A stretch of DNA of 26,492 bases from Pseudomonadota bacterium (GTDB taxonomy: Bacteria > Pseudomonadota > Alphaproteobacteria > Azospirillales > Azospirillaceae). Both the position numbers and the translations under genes were made by a program. Positions 1 through 8,140 of the stretch are shown here, piece after piece (positions within the stretch are counted from its first letter, which is position 1; each line of letters opens with the position of its first letter). The notes under the pieces are model-generated. The model did not search any database. It saw nothing but the letters and a program-made list of their open reading frames with translations, and had not been told where the DNA came from. The stretch lies in NCBI GenBank assembly GCA_023411035.1, contig JAEYPE010000016.1:1-26492 (forward strand). Reading direction: 5' to 3'.

Positions 1-397
1 GCGTCTCCTCGCCCGGCTTGGCGACGGCGACGAAATAGCGGTAATTCGCCGTATCGCCCTGCAACGCCGGACCGCGCTCCGCGATCAGGTAGACGTTCAC
101 GTTCACCGTGACGCCGTCGCTGGTGTAGTCGCAGTTGCCCGAGTAATCGGCCAGCGCCGCGCGGGACGTGACGTCCGTGAGATCGCGCCCCGCGCCGCTG
201 CGGAACTGGGTCACCTCCGCCAGATCGCGGACGATGGACACCTTCGGGCAGGACAGCGCCGCTTCCGCCGGCGAGTTCGCGCCACCCCCAAAGCCGGAAC
301 AGCCGGTGAGCGCCAGAACTCCGAGACTCGCGAATGCAAGCGCCCGCGGGCTTTTCCGGGCGGGGGTTCCTATATTACGGTCGCGGCGGCGGTCCAT
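1..397 (-). CDS. Putative outer-membrane lipoprotein, 3' end outside the window
   Basis: The reading frame starts at ATG 397-395 and runs off the left edge without a stop, giving 132 residues. An in-frame TAG lies four codons upstream of the ATG, so no longer start exists. The N-terminus is arginine-rich, followed by a hydrophobic stretch (about residues 19-31) and a lipobox L-T-G-C with the cysteine at residue 33. This is a signal peptidase II lipoprotein signature. The mature part begins with a Gly/Ser linker and then a domain containing SCPK and later NCDY, so a disulfide between these cysteines is possible. I do not recognise a named family. The gene diverges from ispH, and a promoter-like element lies 40-70 nt upstream. 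The function is unknown; the lipoprotein call itself is firm. Confidence 0.75.
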   Translation of the reverse strand, partial: MDRRRDRNIGTPARKSPRALAFASLGVLALTGCSGFGGGANSPAEAALSCPKVSIVRDLAEVTQFRSGAGRDLTDVTSRAALADYSGNCDYTSDGVTVNVNVYLIAERGPALQGDTANYRYFVAVAKPGEET

Positions 398-436
398 CGG
401 TCTGGCCTAACGGTTGGAAGGGTGTGTTCTGCCACG

Positions 437-465
437 ACTTTAGAGAAGCGGCGAGGCCGGCACAA
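437..465 (-). promoter_or_regulatory. Candidate sigma70 promoter for the lipoprotein gene
   Basis: On the minus strand, TTGTGC (465-460) and TAAAGT (442-437) are separated by exactly 17 nt. This places a transcription start near 430, about 33 nt before the ATG at 397. The -35 core TTG and the -10 pattern are reasonable for an alphaproteobacterial housekeeping promoter. This is a pattern match only. Confidence 0.35.
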
Positions 466-526
466 GGCCACGCCGCCGCTCCGACGAACCCTTATGCCCC
501 CTTTTCGAGACACCGGAACGACGCGC

Positions 527-1504
527 ATGACCCAGACGCCCCTGACCATCCTGCTCGCGGCCCCCCGTGGCTTCTGCGCCGGCGTGGACCGCGCGATCCA
601 GATCGTGGAGGTGGCGCTGGAGCGGTTCGGCGCGCCCGTCTACGTCCGGCACGAGATCGTCCATAACCGCTTCGTGGTGCAGAGCCTGGAGGCCAAGGGC
701 GCCATCTTCGTGGACGAGTTGCATCAGGTGCCCGACGGCGTGCCGGTGGTCTTTTCCGCCCACGGCGTGCCGAAGTCGGTCCCGGCGGCGGCGGAGCGGC
801 GCGGCCTGTTCTACCTCGACGCCACCTGCCCGCTGGTCAGCAAGGTCCACCGGGAGGCGGAACGCCACTTCAACGAGGGGCGCCAGATCGTGCTGATCGG
901 CCATGCCGGCCATCCGGAGGTGATCGGAACCATGGGCCAGTTGCCCGACGGCGCCGTCGTGCTGGTGGAAACGGTGGATGACGTGGCGACGATCGAGGTA
1001 GCCGATCCGGACAACCTCGCCTACGCCACCCAGACCACCCTGTCGGTGGACGAGACGGCCAGCATCGTCGCGGCGCTCCAGGCCCGGTTCCCATCCATCG
1101 GCGGGCCGAAGAAGGAGGACATCTGCTACGCCACCACCAACCGCCAGCAGGCGGTGAAGGCCATCGCGCCGAAGGTGGACGCCCTGCTGGTGCTGGGCGC
1201 GCCGAACTCCTCCAACTCCAAGCGGCTGGTCGAGGTCGCGAAGATTCACGGCTGCGCGAAGGCCCAACTCGTCCAGCGCGCGGCGGACATCGACTGGGCG
1301 GCGCTCGACGGCGTCGCCACGCTCGGCATCACCGCCGGCGCCTCCGCCCCGGAAGTGCTGGTGGAGGAGGTCATCGAGGCCGCCCGCGCCCACTTCGCCG
1401 TGACGGTGGAGGAACTTCGCACGGCCTTCGAGGACATCACCTTCAAGCTGCCGAAGGCGCTTCTGGACGGCGGCGGCGCGGTGCGGACCAAAGAAGAAGC
1501 CTGA
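527..1504 (+). CDS. ispH: 4-hydroxy-3-methylbut-2-enyl diphosphate reductase (IspH/LytB)
   Basis: This enzyme catalyses the last step of the MEP isoprenoid pathway: reductive dehydroxylation of HMBPP to IPP and DMAPP on a [4Fe-4S] cluster in the cytosol. The 325-residue protein is full length. The three cluster cysteines are visible: C17 in APRGFCAGVDRA, C101 in DATCPLV and C200 in DICYATTNRQ. The substrate-binding motifs VFSAHG (H79), GHAGHPE and APNSSNS are also present. I chose ATG 527 because homology begins almost immediately (TILLAAPRGFC). In-frame upstream starts at 494 and 422 add low-complexity sequence without a good ribosome-binding site. It is the first gene of an ispH-thrB-rnhA set on the plus strand. 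The 51-nt gap to thrB suggests co-transcription. Confidence 0.97.
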   Translation: MTQTPLTILLAAPRGFCAGVDRAIQIVEVALERFGAPVYVRHEIVHNRFVVQSLEAKGAIFVDELHQVPDGVPVVFSAHGVPKSVPAAAERRGLFYLDATCPLVSKVHREAERHFNEGRQIVLIGHAGHPEVIGTMGQLPDGAVVLVETVDDVATIEVADPDNLAYATQTTLSVDETASIVAALQARFPSIGGPKKEDICYATTNRQQAVKAIAPKVDALLVLGAPNSSNSKRLVEVAKIHGCAKAQLVQRAADIDWAALDGVATLGITAGASAPEVLVEEVIEAARAHFAVTVEELRTAFEDITFKLPKALLDGGGAVRTKEEA

Positions 1505-1555
1505 GGCGGCGGAGCGTCATTGACCGGCGCCCCGAATCCCGGTAAGGCGCTGGGC

Positions 1556-2539
1556 ATGGCCGTTTATACCGAAGTCACCGACGAAGAGCTGAACAGCTTC
1601 ATCGCCCAGTACGATCTGGGCGCCGTCCTGTCCTGCAAGGGCATCGCGGAGGGGGTGGAGAATTCCAACTTCCTCCTGGTGACGGAGCGTGGCCCCTACA
1701 TCCTGACGCTCTACGAAAAGCGCACCCGGCGGGAGGATCTGCCCTTCTTCCTGGGGCTGATGGAGCATCTGGCGGACAAGGGCATCGCCTGCCCGCTGCC
1801 GGTGCAGGGGACGGACGGGCAGGCCCTGCGCGAGCTGTGCGGGCGTCCGGCGGTGATCGTCACCTTCCTGGCCGGCATGTGGCCGCGCCGCATCACGCCG
1901 CATCATTGCGCGGAGCTGGGGACGGCGCTGGCCCGCCTGCATCTGGCCGTGGCCGATTTCCGGATGGAGCGTCCGAACGCCCTGTCGCTGGACGGCTGGA
2001 GGGATCTGGCCGAAAAATGCGCCCCGCGCGCCGACGAGGTGGCCCGCGACCTGCGCGCCACGCTGGAGGCGGAGCTTGCGGCGCTGGAGGCCAACTGGCC
2101 CGCCGGCCTGCCGTCCGGCGTCATCCACGCCGACCTGTTCCCAGACAACGTGTTCTTCCGCGGCGACGGGCTGTCCGGACTGATCGACTTCTACTTCGCC
2201 TGCAACGACTTCCTGGCCTACGACGTCGCCATCTGCATGAACGCCTGGTGCTTCGAGATCGACGGGTCGTTCAACGCCACCAAGGCGCGGATGCTGCTGA
2301 CCAGCTACCGGAAGGTCCGCCCCCTGTCGCCGGGGGAACTGGCCGCCCTGCCCTGGCTGTGCCGCGGCAGCGCCCTGCGCTTCCTGCTGACGCGCCTGTA
2401 CGACTGGCTGAACCACCCGCCGGGGGCCTTCGTGCGTCCGAAGGACCCGCTGGAATATCTGCGCAAGCTGCGCTTCCACCAGACCGTCCGCGGCGTCGGC
2501 GACTACGCGCTCGACGACGGCGGCAGCCATCAGGTCTGA
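1556..2539 (+). CDS. thrB: Homoserine kinase, APH-fold type (ThrB)
   Basis: It phosphorylates L-homoserine to O-phosphohomoserine, the substrate of threonine synthase (encoded at 10336-11748). The 327-residue protein belongs to the aminoglycoside phosphotransferase-like kinase family typical of alphaproteobacteria and pseudomonads, not the GHMP-type ThrB of enterics. The catalytic-loop motif is VIHADLFPDN (H191, D193, N198), and the Mg-binding LIDF motif has D211. MAVYTEVTDEEL is the usual N-terminus, and ATG 1556 has GGTAAGG about 9 nt upstream. An in-frame TTG at 1520 is less likely. The stop is followed only 4 nt later by rnhA. Confidence 0.95.
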   Translation: MAVYTEVTDEELNSFIAQYDLGAVLSCKGIAEGVENSNFLLVTERGPYILTLYEKRTRREDLPFFLGLMEHLADKGIACPLPVQGTDGQALRELCGRPAVIVTFLAGMWPRRITPHHCAELGTALARLHLAVADFRMERPNALSLDGWRDLAEKCAPRADEVARDLRATLEAELAALEANWPAGLPSGVIHADLFPDNVFFRGDGLSGLIDFYFACNDFLAYDVAICMNAWCFEIDGSFNATKARMLLTSYRKVRPLSPGELAALPWLCRGSALRFLLTRLYDWLNHPPGAFVRPKDPLEYLRKLRFHQTVRGVGDYALDDGGSHQV

Positions 2540-2543
2540 TGCG

Positions 2544-3026
2544 ATGACCGACGCAGCGAACAGCGGGGACGGCGCGCCGAAGATCGTGGACATCTTCACC
2601 GATGGCGCGTGCAGCGGCAATCCCGGCCCCGGCGGCTGGGGCGCCATCCTGCGCTATGGCGCGGTGGAGAAGGAACTCTACGGCGGCGAGCCGGCCACCA
2701 CCAACAACCGCATGGAACTGATGGCCGCCATCCAGGCGCTGGAAGCGTTGAAGCGGCCCATGGACGTGCGGCTCTACACCGACAGCGAGTATGTGAAGAA
2801 CGGCATCACCCAGTGGATTCACGGCTGGAAGGCCCGTGGCTGGAAGACCGCCGACAAGAAGCCGGTGAAGAACGAGGATTTGTGGCGCCGCCTGGACGAG
2901 GCGAAGAGCCGTCACCGGATCGAGTTCCACTGGGTCCGCGGCCACGCCGGCCATCCGGAGAACGAGCGGGCCGACGCGCTGGCCCGTCAGGGCATCGCCG
3001 ACATCCGGCAAGCCGCCCGCGGGTAA
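2544..3026 (+). CDS. rnhA: Ribonuclease HI
   Basis: This enzyme cleaves the RNA strand of RNA-DNA hybrids in the cytosol (R-loops, primer remnants). The 160-residue protein carries the whole catalytic set: D20 (FTDGACSGNPGPGGWG), E58 (NNRMELMAA), D80 (YTDSEYV), H134 (WVRGHAGH) and D144 (NERADALA). Each is 10 positions later than in the E. coli enzyme because of a slightly longer N-terminus. The basic-protrusion region (WIHGWKARGWKTADKKPVKNEDLW) is present, so this is an HI-type enzyme. The gene begins 4 nt after the thrB stop, so expression is probably translationally linked to thrB. Confidence 0.97.
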   Translation: MTDAANSGDGAPKIVDIFTDGACSGNPGPGGWGAILRYGAVEKELYGGEPATTNNRMELMAAIQALEALKRPMDVRLYTDSEYVKNGITQWIHGWKARGWKTADKKPVKNEDLWRRLDEAKSRHRIEFHWVRGHAGHPENERADALARQGIADIRQAARG

Positions 3027-3137
3027 CCGCCCGAGGGTAACGCCTTCATCCGGCAAGGGTCCCTGGACGGCGCCACACCGCCCCGCTAGGCTTCCTCCCA
3101 TAACGAACGACGAAAGATCGTTGGGGAGGAGACCGAG

Positions 3138-4721
3138 ATGTATCCGCATTTGCGGAAGGAAGCCCGCTGGGTGCTGCCCGAAGTTCTGGCCCATCAGGCG
3201 GCGGAACGCGGCGACAAATCCTTCGTCACCATGATCGGCGGCGGCGCCCTCACCTACGCCGAGGCGCAGGAACAGGCCGCCCGCGTGGCCGGGTTCTTTG
3301 CCGGGCTGGGCGTGAAACCGGGCGACACGGTGGCGGTGATGCTGCCGAACGGGCTGGATTTCGTGCGCGTGTGGCTGGGGCTGGGGCGGCTTGGCGCCGT
3401 CATGGTCGCGCTGAACACGGAACTGAAGGGCGGCTTCCTGGAACACCAGTTGGAGAACGCCGGGGCGGCCCTGGCGGTGGTCGATGCCGCGCTGGCCGAC
3501 CGCATCGCCGACATGGCGCCGCGCCTGACCGCGCTGCGCCGGCTGGTGGTTCCCGGTGCGGCGGACGGATCGCCGTACAGCGCGCTGGAGGGCTGGCGTC
3601 AGGCGCCGCCCTACGACGGCCCCCTGCCCCGCGCGGGCGATGACGCCTGCATCATGTACACCTCCGGCACCACCGGCCTGTCCAAGGGCGTGCTGATGCC
3701 GCACGGGCACGGCTTCCTGTTCGGGCTGGGCTCCATCGACAACTTCGCCCTGACGGAGGAGGACCGCTTCTACATCTGCCTGCCGCTGTTCCACGCCAAC
3801 GGGCTGTACATGCAGCTTTACGCCGCGATGATCTCCGGCGGGTCGGCGGTTCTGCGGGAGCGGTTCAGCGCGTCGTCCTGGCTGGACGACATCCGGAGCC
3901 ACGGCTGCACGGTGACCAACTCGCTGGGCGCCGTCACCGCCTTCGTGGCCGCCCAGCCGCCCCGGCCCGACGACCGGGAGCACAGCCTGCGACTCGTCGG
4001 CGCCGCCCCCAACCCGGCGGACACCGAACGGGTGCTGCGCGAGCGCTTCGGCATCCGCGACGTCATCAGCCTCTACGGCATGACGGAGGTGAACATCCCC
4101 CTCTACGCAGAGATGGGCAAGCCACGGCCCGGCACCTGCGGGCGGGTGTACGACCGTTACTTCGAGGTGGAGATCCGCGATCCCGAAACCGACATCCCCG
4201 TTCCGCGCGGCCAGGTCGGCGAGGTCATGGTGCGCCCGAAGGCCGCCTTCGGCTTCCTGTCCGGCTATCACCGCATGCCCGACAAGACTGTGGAGGCGTG
4301 GCGGAACCTGTGGTTCCACACCGGCGACGCGGCGGTGATGGACGAGGAGGGCTATGTCACCTTCGTGGACCGCATCAAGGACTGCATCCGCCGCCGCGGC
4401 GAGAACGTCTCGTCCTACGAGGTGGAAACGGTTCTGTCGCGGCTGGATGGGGTGGCGGAGGTCGCCGCCTACGCCGTGCCGGCGGGCCTGCCGGGGGCCG
4501 AGGACGAGATCATGGTCGCCCTGGTCGCCGCCCCCGGCGCCGCCCTGACTCCGGAGGCCGTGGCCGCCTTCGCCGAACGCGAACTGCCGCGCTACGCCCA
4601 GCCCCGCTACATCGAGATCGTCGAGGCTTTCCCCAAGACGCCGACCGCCAAGGTGCAGAAGGCGAAACTGCGGGAACGCGGCGTCGGCGCCACCACCTGG
4701 GACCGGACGAAGGTGACGTGA
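3138..4721 (+). CDS. ATP-dependent acyl-CoA ligase (AMP-binding, CaiC-like)
   Basis: This is a 527-residue member of the ANL superfamily, which activates a carboxylic acid as acyl-AMP and transfers it to CoA. Visible motifs are the phosphate-binding loop YTSGTTGLSKG (174-184), LYGMTEV, WFHTGD followed by the hinge VDRIKDCIRRRGENVSS, and the C-terminal catalytic lysine K505 in TPTAKVQK. The overall pattern (CIRRRGENVSSYEVE, LPRYAQPRYIEIVEAFPKTPTAKVQK) resembles crotonobetaine/carnitine-CoA ligases and related short or medium acid ligases. The true substrate cannot be read from sequence. A strong GGGGAGGAG lies upstream of ATG 3138. The 111-nt gap after rnhA suggests a separate transcription unit. 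Its stop converges on the peroxiredoxin gene with only 9 nt between them. Confidence 0.88.
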   Translation: MYPHLRKEARWVLPEVLAHQAAERGDKSFVTMIGGGALTYAEAQEQAARVAGFFAGLGVKPGDTVAVMLPNGLDFVRVWLGLGRLGAVMVALNTELKGGFLEHQLENAGAALAVVDAALADRIADMAPRLTALRRLVVPGAADGSPYSALEGWRQAPPYDGPLPRAGDDACIMYTSGTTGLSKGVLMPHGHGFLFGLGSIDNFALTEEDRFYICLPLFHANGLYMQLYAAMISGGSAVLRERFSASSWLDDIRSHGCTVTNSLGAVTAFVAAQPPRPDDREHSLRLVGAAPNPADTERVLRERFGIRDVISLYGMTEVNIPLYAEMGKPRPGTCGRVYDRYFEVEIRDPETDIPVPRGQVGEVMVRPKAAFGFLSGYHRMPDKTVEAWRNLWFHTGDAAVMDEEGYVTFVDRIKDCIRRRGENVSSYEVETVLSRLDGVAEVAAYAVPAGLPGAEDEIMVALVAAPGAALTPEAVAAFAERELPRYAQPRYIEIVEAFPKTPTAKVQKAKLRERGVGATTWDRTKVT

Positions 4722-4730
4722 CGGGCTTCC

Positions 4731-5213
4731 TTACAGCGCCGCCAGCACCGCTTCCGCCGAGGACACCTCGAACTGGCCCGGCTTTTCCACGGCGAGGTGG
4801 GTGACCTTGCCGTCCTTGGCGACCAGGGCGAACCGCTGGCCGCGCAGGCCCAGGCCGTAGCCCGTGCCGTCCATGGTCAGTCCCAGCGCCTGCGTCAGCG
4901 TGGCGTTGCCGTCCGGCAGCATGGTGACCTTGCCGCCAACCCCGTTCTTCTCGCCCCAGGCGCGCATCACGAAGGGGTCGTTGACGGCCAGACAGACGAT
5001 ATCGTCCACACCCATGGCCTTCAGTTCCTCGGCCTTCTGGACGAAGCCCGGCAGATGCTTGATGGAGCAGGTCGGGGTGAAGGCGCCCGGCACCGAGAAC
5101 AGGACCACCGTCTTGCCCTTGAACACAGCGTCGGTGGTGATGTCCTGCATCCCGTTGTCGGTCAGATGCTTCAGCGTGACGGATGGAATGGCGTCACCCA
5201 CTTGAATGGTCAT
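4731..5213 (-). CDS. Peroxiredoxin, Prx5-type (thiol-specific peroxidase)
   Basis: It reduces hydrogen peroxide and organic hydroperoxides via a reactive cysteine, C49, in the motif PGAFTPTCSIKHLPGF. A second cysteine, C74, lies in DDIVCLAVNDPFVMRAWG. This pattern is characteristic of the Prx5 group, often reduced by glutathione/glutaredoxin or thioredoxin. The length (160 residues) is that of the stand-alone domain, with no fused glutaredoxin. ATG 5213 gives the usual MTIQVGDAIP start. A longer frame from 5273 adds 20 residues that do not look like a signal peptide, so the protein should be cytosolic. GGGAG and AGGAGA precede the start. It lies 28 nt downstream of the dsbD-like gene on the same strand, so the two are probably co-transcribed. 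Confidence 0.93.
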   Translation of the reverse strand: MTIQVGDAIPSVTLKHLTDNGMQDITTDAVFKGKTVVLFSVPGAFTPTCSIKHLPGFVQKAEELKAMGVDDIVCLAVNDPFVMRAWGEKNGVGGKVTMLPDGNATLTQALGLTMDGTGYGLGLRGQRFALVAKDGKVTHLAVEKPGQFEVSSAEAVLAAL

Positions 5214-5241
5214 GTCTCCTGAACTCCCGATTTTTTGTGTT

Positions 5242-7317
5242 TCAACGTTTGCCGGACGCACGGTCGAGCGCATCCAGAACGGCGCTCTCGGTCAGCAGTT
5301 CCGGAAGCGCGATGCCCTCCGGAGCCGCGGGACCATAGACGATGTTGAAGGGGATGCCATAGCGGCCATGGCGGGCGAGGTAGCGGGCGATGGCCTCGTC
5401 CGGACGGGTCCAGTCGGCGCGCATGGCAGTCACCGTCCCGGCGTCCTCCAGCCGTGGCGCGACCGCGCCGCGGTTCAGCACCAGCTTCTTGTTCGCCTGG
5501 CAGGTGATGCACCAGTCGGCGGTGACGTCCACGAAGACGGTGCGCCCGGCGGCCACCTGCTCCCGGATCGCGGCCTCGTCGAAGGGGACCCAGCGCGCCG
5601 CCGCGCGCTCCGCCACCGGGACCGCCCCGGCGGAGGGGCCGAAGACCGCGGGAACGGCGAAGGCGATCACGGCCAGCAGGCCGGCGAGCGCCGAGGCCCA
5701 GCCCGCCGAGCCGGCCATCCGTCGTCCCAGCCACAGGGCGGCGACCAGCCCGCCCATCAGCACCGCTACGGCCAGCGCCGGCACCTCCCCCACCTGGACC
5801 ACCAGCACCGACAGCAGCCAGAGCGCGGTCAGCGCGAGCGCCCCGCCCAGCACCCGGCGCAGCGCCACCATCCAGCGTCCGGGACGCGGCAACAGGCGCG
5901 CGGCGCGCGGGAAGGCGGCGATCAGCAGGTAGGGCAGCGCCAGCCCGACGCCCAGAGCGGCGAAGATGGCGAACACCTCCAGCGCCCCGCCGGCCAGCGC
6001 GAAACCCACCGCCGTCCCCAGGAAGGGCGCGGAGCAGGGCGTGGCGAGCAGCGTGGCGAAGGCGCCCGTCGCGAACTGCCCGCCCAGCCCCTGTCCCTCT
6101 GGCCCGCCCATCCGGTCGGCGATGGCGCGCGGCAGCGGAAGCTCGAACAGGCCCCAGAGATTGGCGGCGAACAGGGTCACCAGAACGACCATGAAGACCA
6201 GGAACAGCGGCTGCTGAAACTGGATGCCCCAGCCCACCGCGCCGCCGGCGGCCTTCACCGCGACCAGCGCCCCGGCAAGGATCAGGAAGGAGGTCAGGAT
6301 GCCCGCCGCGGAGGCCAGGAAACCGGCGCGCACCGCCGCGGGGGCGCGTCCGCCATGCTGCACGATGGACAGCAGCTTCAGCGACAGCACCGGCAGCACG
6401 CAGGGCATCAGGTTCAGGATCAGCCCGCCCAGCAGAGCCACGCCCAGCATGGCCAGCAGCCCCGCCGGAGCCGTCCCGGCGCCTCCGCCGAGACCCGCAG
6501 CAGCGGTCGCCGGGGTTTCCAAGGAGCGGTTGCCGTCCACCACCGTCAGCGTCATCGCCCGTCCGGCGAGGTTCAGGCCCGGCGGCGGGTCCGTCGCGTC
6601 CATCCGCAGGATCACGCGCCGGTCGCCGTCCAGGAACCGGCTCTTGGGAGCGGCGAAGGTGAGCGGCGGGTCCGTCTCGACGAACACGTCCGGGGCGACC
6701 ATGGGATCGCGGGCGGTCACCTCCACCTCCAGCGCGGCACCCTGCCCGCGCACCGCCGCGACGGTCAGGCCGGAAGCGCGCCCGTCGCCGGGCACCAGCG
6801 ACTGGGCGCGGGCGATGTCGTTGGCGGACGGACCCGGCGCCGCCGGCCCTTCCGGAATGGAGAGTGACAGCGCCACCGTTTCCGGCACGCAGATGGTCGA
6901 GCAGACCAGCAGCTCCGCCTTCAGCGCGAGGTCGAGCGGCTTGCCCGGCTCCGCCGGGGTGGCGGCGATGGGGAACAGCACCTCCGCGTCGTAGCCCGCC
7001 GTCTCGAAGCCCAGCACGGTGAAGCGGTGAGGTGCCGGGTAGAGCAACTCCGCTCCCTTCAGGTTCGTCGATCCCGACCAGTCCAGCCGCGGCGCGAACC
7101 CGGCGTCGCCCGGCGTGCGCCAATAGGTTTTCCAGCCCGGCTCCAGCCGGACCTCCAGCCCCAGCGGGACCGTGGCGAGGTCGCCCACCCCCTGCACCGA
7201 CGCGACCAGCCGTGCCTCCACCGGGCCGGACTTGACCCAGGAACCGACAGCAGCCCACCCCGTTCCGGGTACGGCCAAGGCCAGGATGGCGAGCAGGAAC
7301 GGAACAAACCTTTTCAT
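5242..7317 (-). CDS. dsbD: Protein-disulfide reductase, DsbD/ScsB family
   Basis: It moves electrons from cytosolic thioredoxin across the inner membrane to periplasmic thiol proteins. The 691-residue protein has a signal peptide (MKRFVPFLLAILALAVPGTGWAA) and a periplasmic N-terminal domain with the cysteine pair C139/C143 (CSTIC). The membrane core spans about residues 285-560 and includes C306 (NLMPCVLP) and C428 (ATPCSAPF). The C-terminal thioredoxin-like domain carries C603-I-T-C606 (ADWCITCQANK). All six redox cysteines of the relay are present. I prefer ATG 7317 because it starts directly at the signal peptide; an in-frame ATG at 7335 would add six residues. It is divergent from yqgE and followed by the peroxiredoxin gene. 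The N-terminal domain looks nearer to ScsB-like proteins than to enterobacterial DsbD, which is an inference. Confidence 0.9.
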   Translation of the reverse strand: MKRFVPFLLAILALAVPGTGWAAVGSWVKSGPVEARLVASVQGVGDLATVPLGLEVRLEPGWKTYWRTPGDAGFAPRLDWSGSTNLKGAELLYPAPHRFTVLGFETAGYDAEVLFPIAATPAEPGKPLDLALKAELLVCSTICVPETVALSLSIPEGPAAPGPSANDIARAQSLVPGDGRASGLTVAAVRGQGAALEVEVTARDPMVAPDVFVETDPPLTFAAPKSRFLDGDRRVILRMDATDPPPGLNLAGRAMTLTVVDGNRSLETPATAAAGLGGGAGTAPAGLLAMLGVALLGGLILNLMPCVLPVLSLKLLSIVQHGGRAPAAVRAGFLASAAGILTSFLILAGALVAVKAAGGAVGWGIQFQQPLFLVFMVVLVTLFAANLWGLFELPLPRAIADRMGGPEGQGLGGQFATGAFATLLATPCSAPFLGTAVGFALAGGALEVFAIFAALGVGLALPYLLIAAFPRAARLLPRPGRWMVALRRVLGGALALTALWLLSVLVVQVGEVPALAVAVLMGGLVAALWLGRRMAGSAGWASALAGLLAVIAFAVPAVFGPSAGAVPVAERAAARWVPFDEAAIREQVAAGRTVFVDVTADWCITCQANKKLVLNRGAVAPRLEDAGTVTAMRADWTRPDEAIARYLARHGRYGIPFNIVYGPAAPEGIALPELLTESAVLDALDRASGKR

Positions 7318-7474
7318 CGCACCGACTGTTCTCATATCAGGACGCAGCGGGCCGCCAATCGGCCGCGGCTGTATATGGATGACAAAGCTTGGCCCGTGCT
7401 GTCACACTCGGGCGAAGACGGATGCGGGTGGCCGCTTTCGGCCCAATCCGCCCCCCGACACGAGGATAGCGCCC

Positions 7475-8050
7475 ATGCCGCACCTGACCAAGTCATCGGA
7501 CTATCTGACCGGCCAGTTGCTGATCGCCATGCCGGGCATGACGGACCCCCGTTTCCAGCGGACCGTCATCTATATGTGCGCCCACAACGAGGATGGCGCC
7601 ATGGGACTCGTCGTGAATCGCCTGTTCGGGTCCGTCACCTTCGAGGATTTGCTGGAACAGCTTGAGATCGATATCCAGGAGCCGGTCGACAACATGCCCG
7701 TCCATTATGGCGGCCCTGTGGAATCTGGACGGGGATTCGTCCTTCATTCGACGGATTATGTGCGGGACGGCACGCTGGTGGTGGACGACGAGGTGGCGCT
7801 GACCGCGACCATCGACATTCTGCGCGCCATTTCGGAAAATCGCGGGCCGCGCCGCAACATCCTGCTGCTGGGCTACGCCGGTTGGGGGCCGGGGCAGTTG
7901 GACGCGGAAATCCAGGCGAACGGTTGGCTGAACGTCCCCTGCGACGAATCGCTGCTGTTCGATCCCGACCTGGACACCAAGTGGGAACGCTCCATTGCCA
8001 AGCTCGGCGTCAGCCTCTCCATGCTGTCCGCGGAAGCCGGGCACGCGTGA
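7475..8050 (+). CDS. yqgE: YqgE/AlgH family protein (UPF0301)
   Basis: The 191-residue protein matches the UPF0301 family: SDYLTGQLLIAMPGMTDPRFQRTVIYMCAHNEDGAMGLVVNR at the N-terminus, YGGPVESGRGFVLHS in the middle and LLGYAGWGPGQLDAEI near residue 135. The biochemical function of the family is unsettled; it has been linked to transcription control (AlgH) but without a clear DNA-binding fold. ATG 7475 has GAGGAT about 8 nt upstream, and the conserved region starts straight after. The 157-nt gap to the divergent dsbD-like gene must hold promoters for both, but I see no convincing -35/-10 pair. The gene ends convergently with the small gene at 8141-8344. Confidence 0.93.
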   Translation: MPHLTKSSDYLTGQLLIAMPGMTDPRFQRTVIYMCAHNEDGAMGLVVNRLFGSVTFEDLLEQLEIDIQEPVDNMPVHYGGPVESGRGFVLHSTDYVRDGTLVVDDEVALTATIDILRAISENRGPRRNILLLGYAGWGPGQLDAEIQANGWLNVPCDESLLFDPDLDTKWERSIAKLGVSLSMLSAEAGHA

Positions 8051-8097
8051 CGCCGAAGGAAGGCGCTTTCAACGCGGCACACGACCCAAGCCACAGT

Positions 8098-8120
8098 CCC
8101 GCCGCGCGGTGAGCGGCGGG
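8098..8120. terminator. GC hairpin between convergent genes
   Basis: CCCGCCGC (8098-8105) and GCGGCGGG (8113-8120) form a perfect 8-bp stem with a 7-nt loop. It sits between the yqgE stop (8050) and the stop of the minus-strand small gene (8141). There is no clear T-run on either side, so it may slow or end transcription in both directions only weakly, or simply protect 3' ends. Confidence 0.4.
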
Positions 8121-8140
8121 AAACTCACATCAAAGGGTTC

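Noticed and set aside
361..385. TATATT at 371-376 as a -10 element for ispH
   Set aside because: There is no fitting -35 hexamer 16-18 nt upstream, and the site lies within the N-terminal coding region of the lipoprotein gene.
2271..4319. Long minus-strand frame opposite thrB, rnhA and the acyl-CoA ligase
   Set aside because: All three plus-strand genes have intact catalytic motifs. The antisense product is His/Gln/Arg/Gly-rich and has no recognisable domain.
5206..6867. Plus-strand frame opposite dsbD
   Set aside because: Its product is full of Gln/Arg/His/Gly repeats, the usual reverse complement of GC-rich membrane protein codons.
7318..7474. Promoters in the dsbD-yqgE divergent gap
   Set aside because: TATACA-like elements exist on the minus strand, but no acceptable -35 partner was found; both promoters must be here but I cannot place them.
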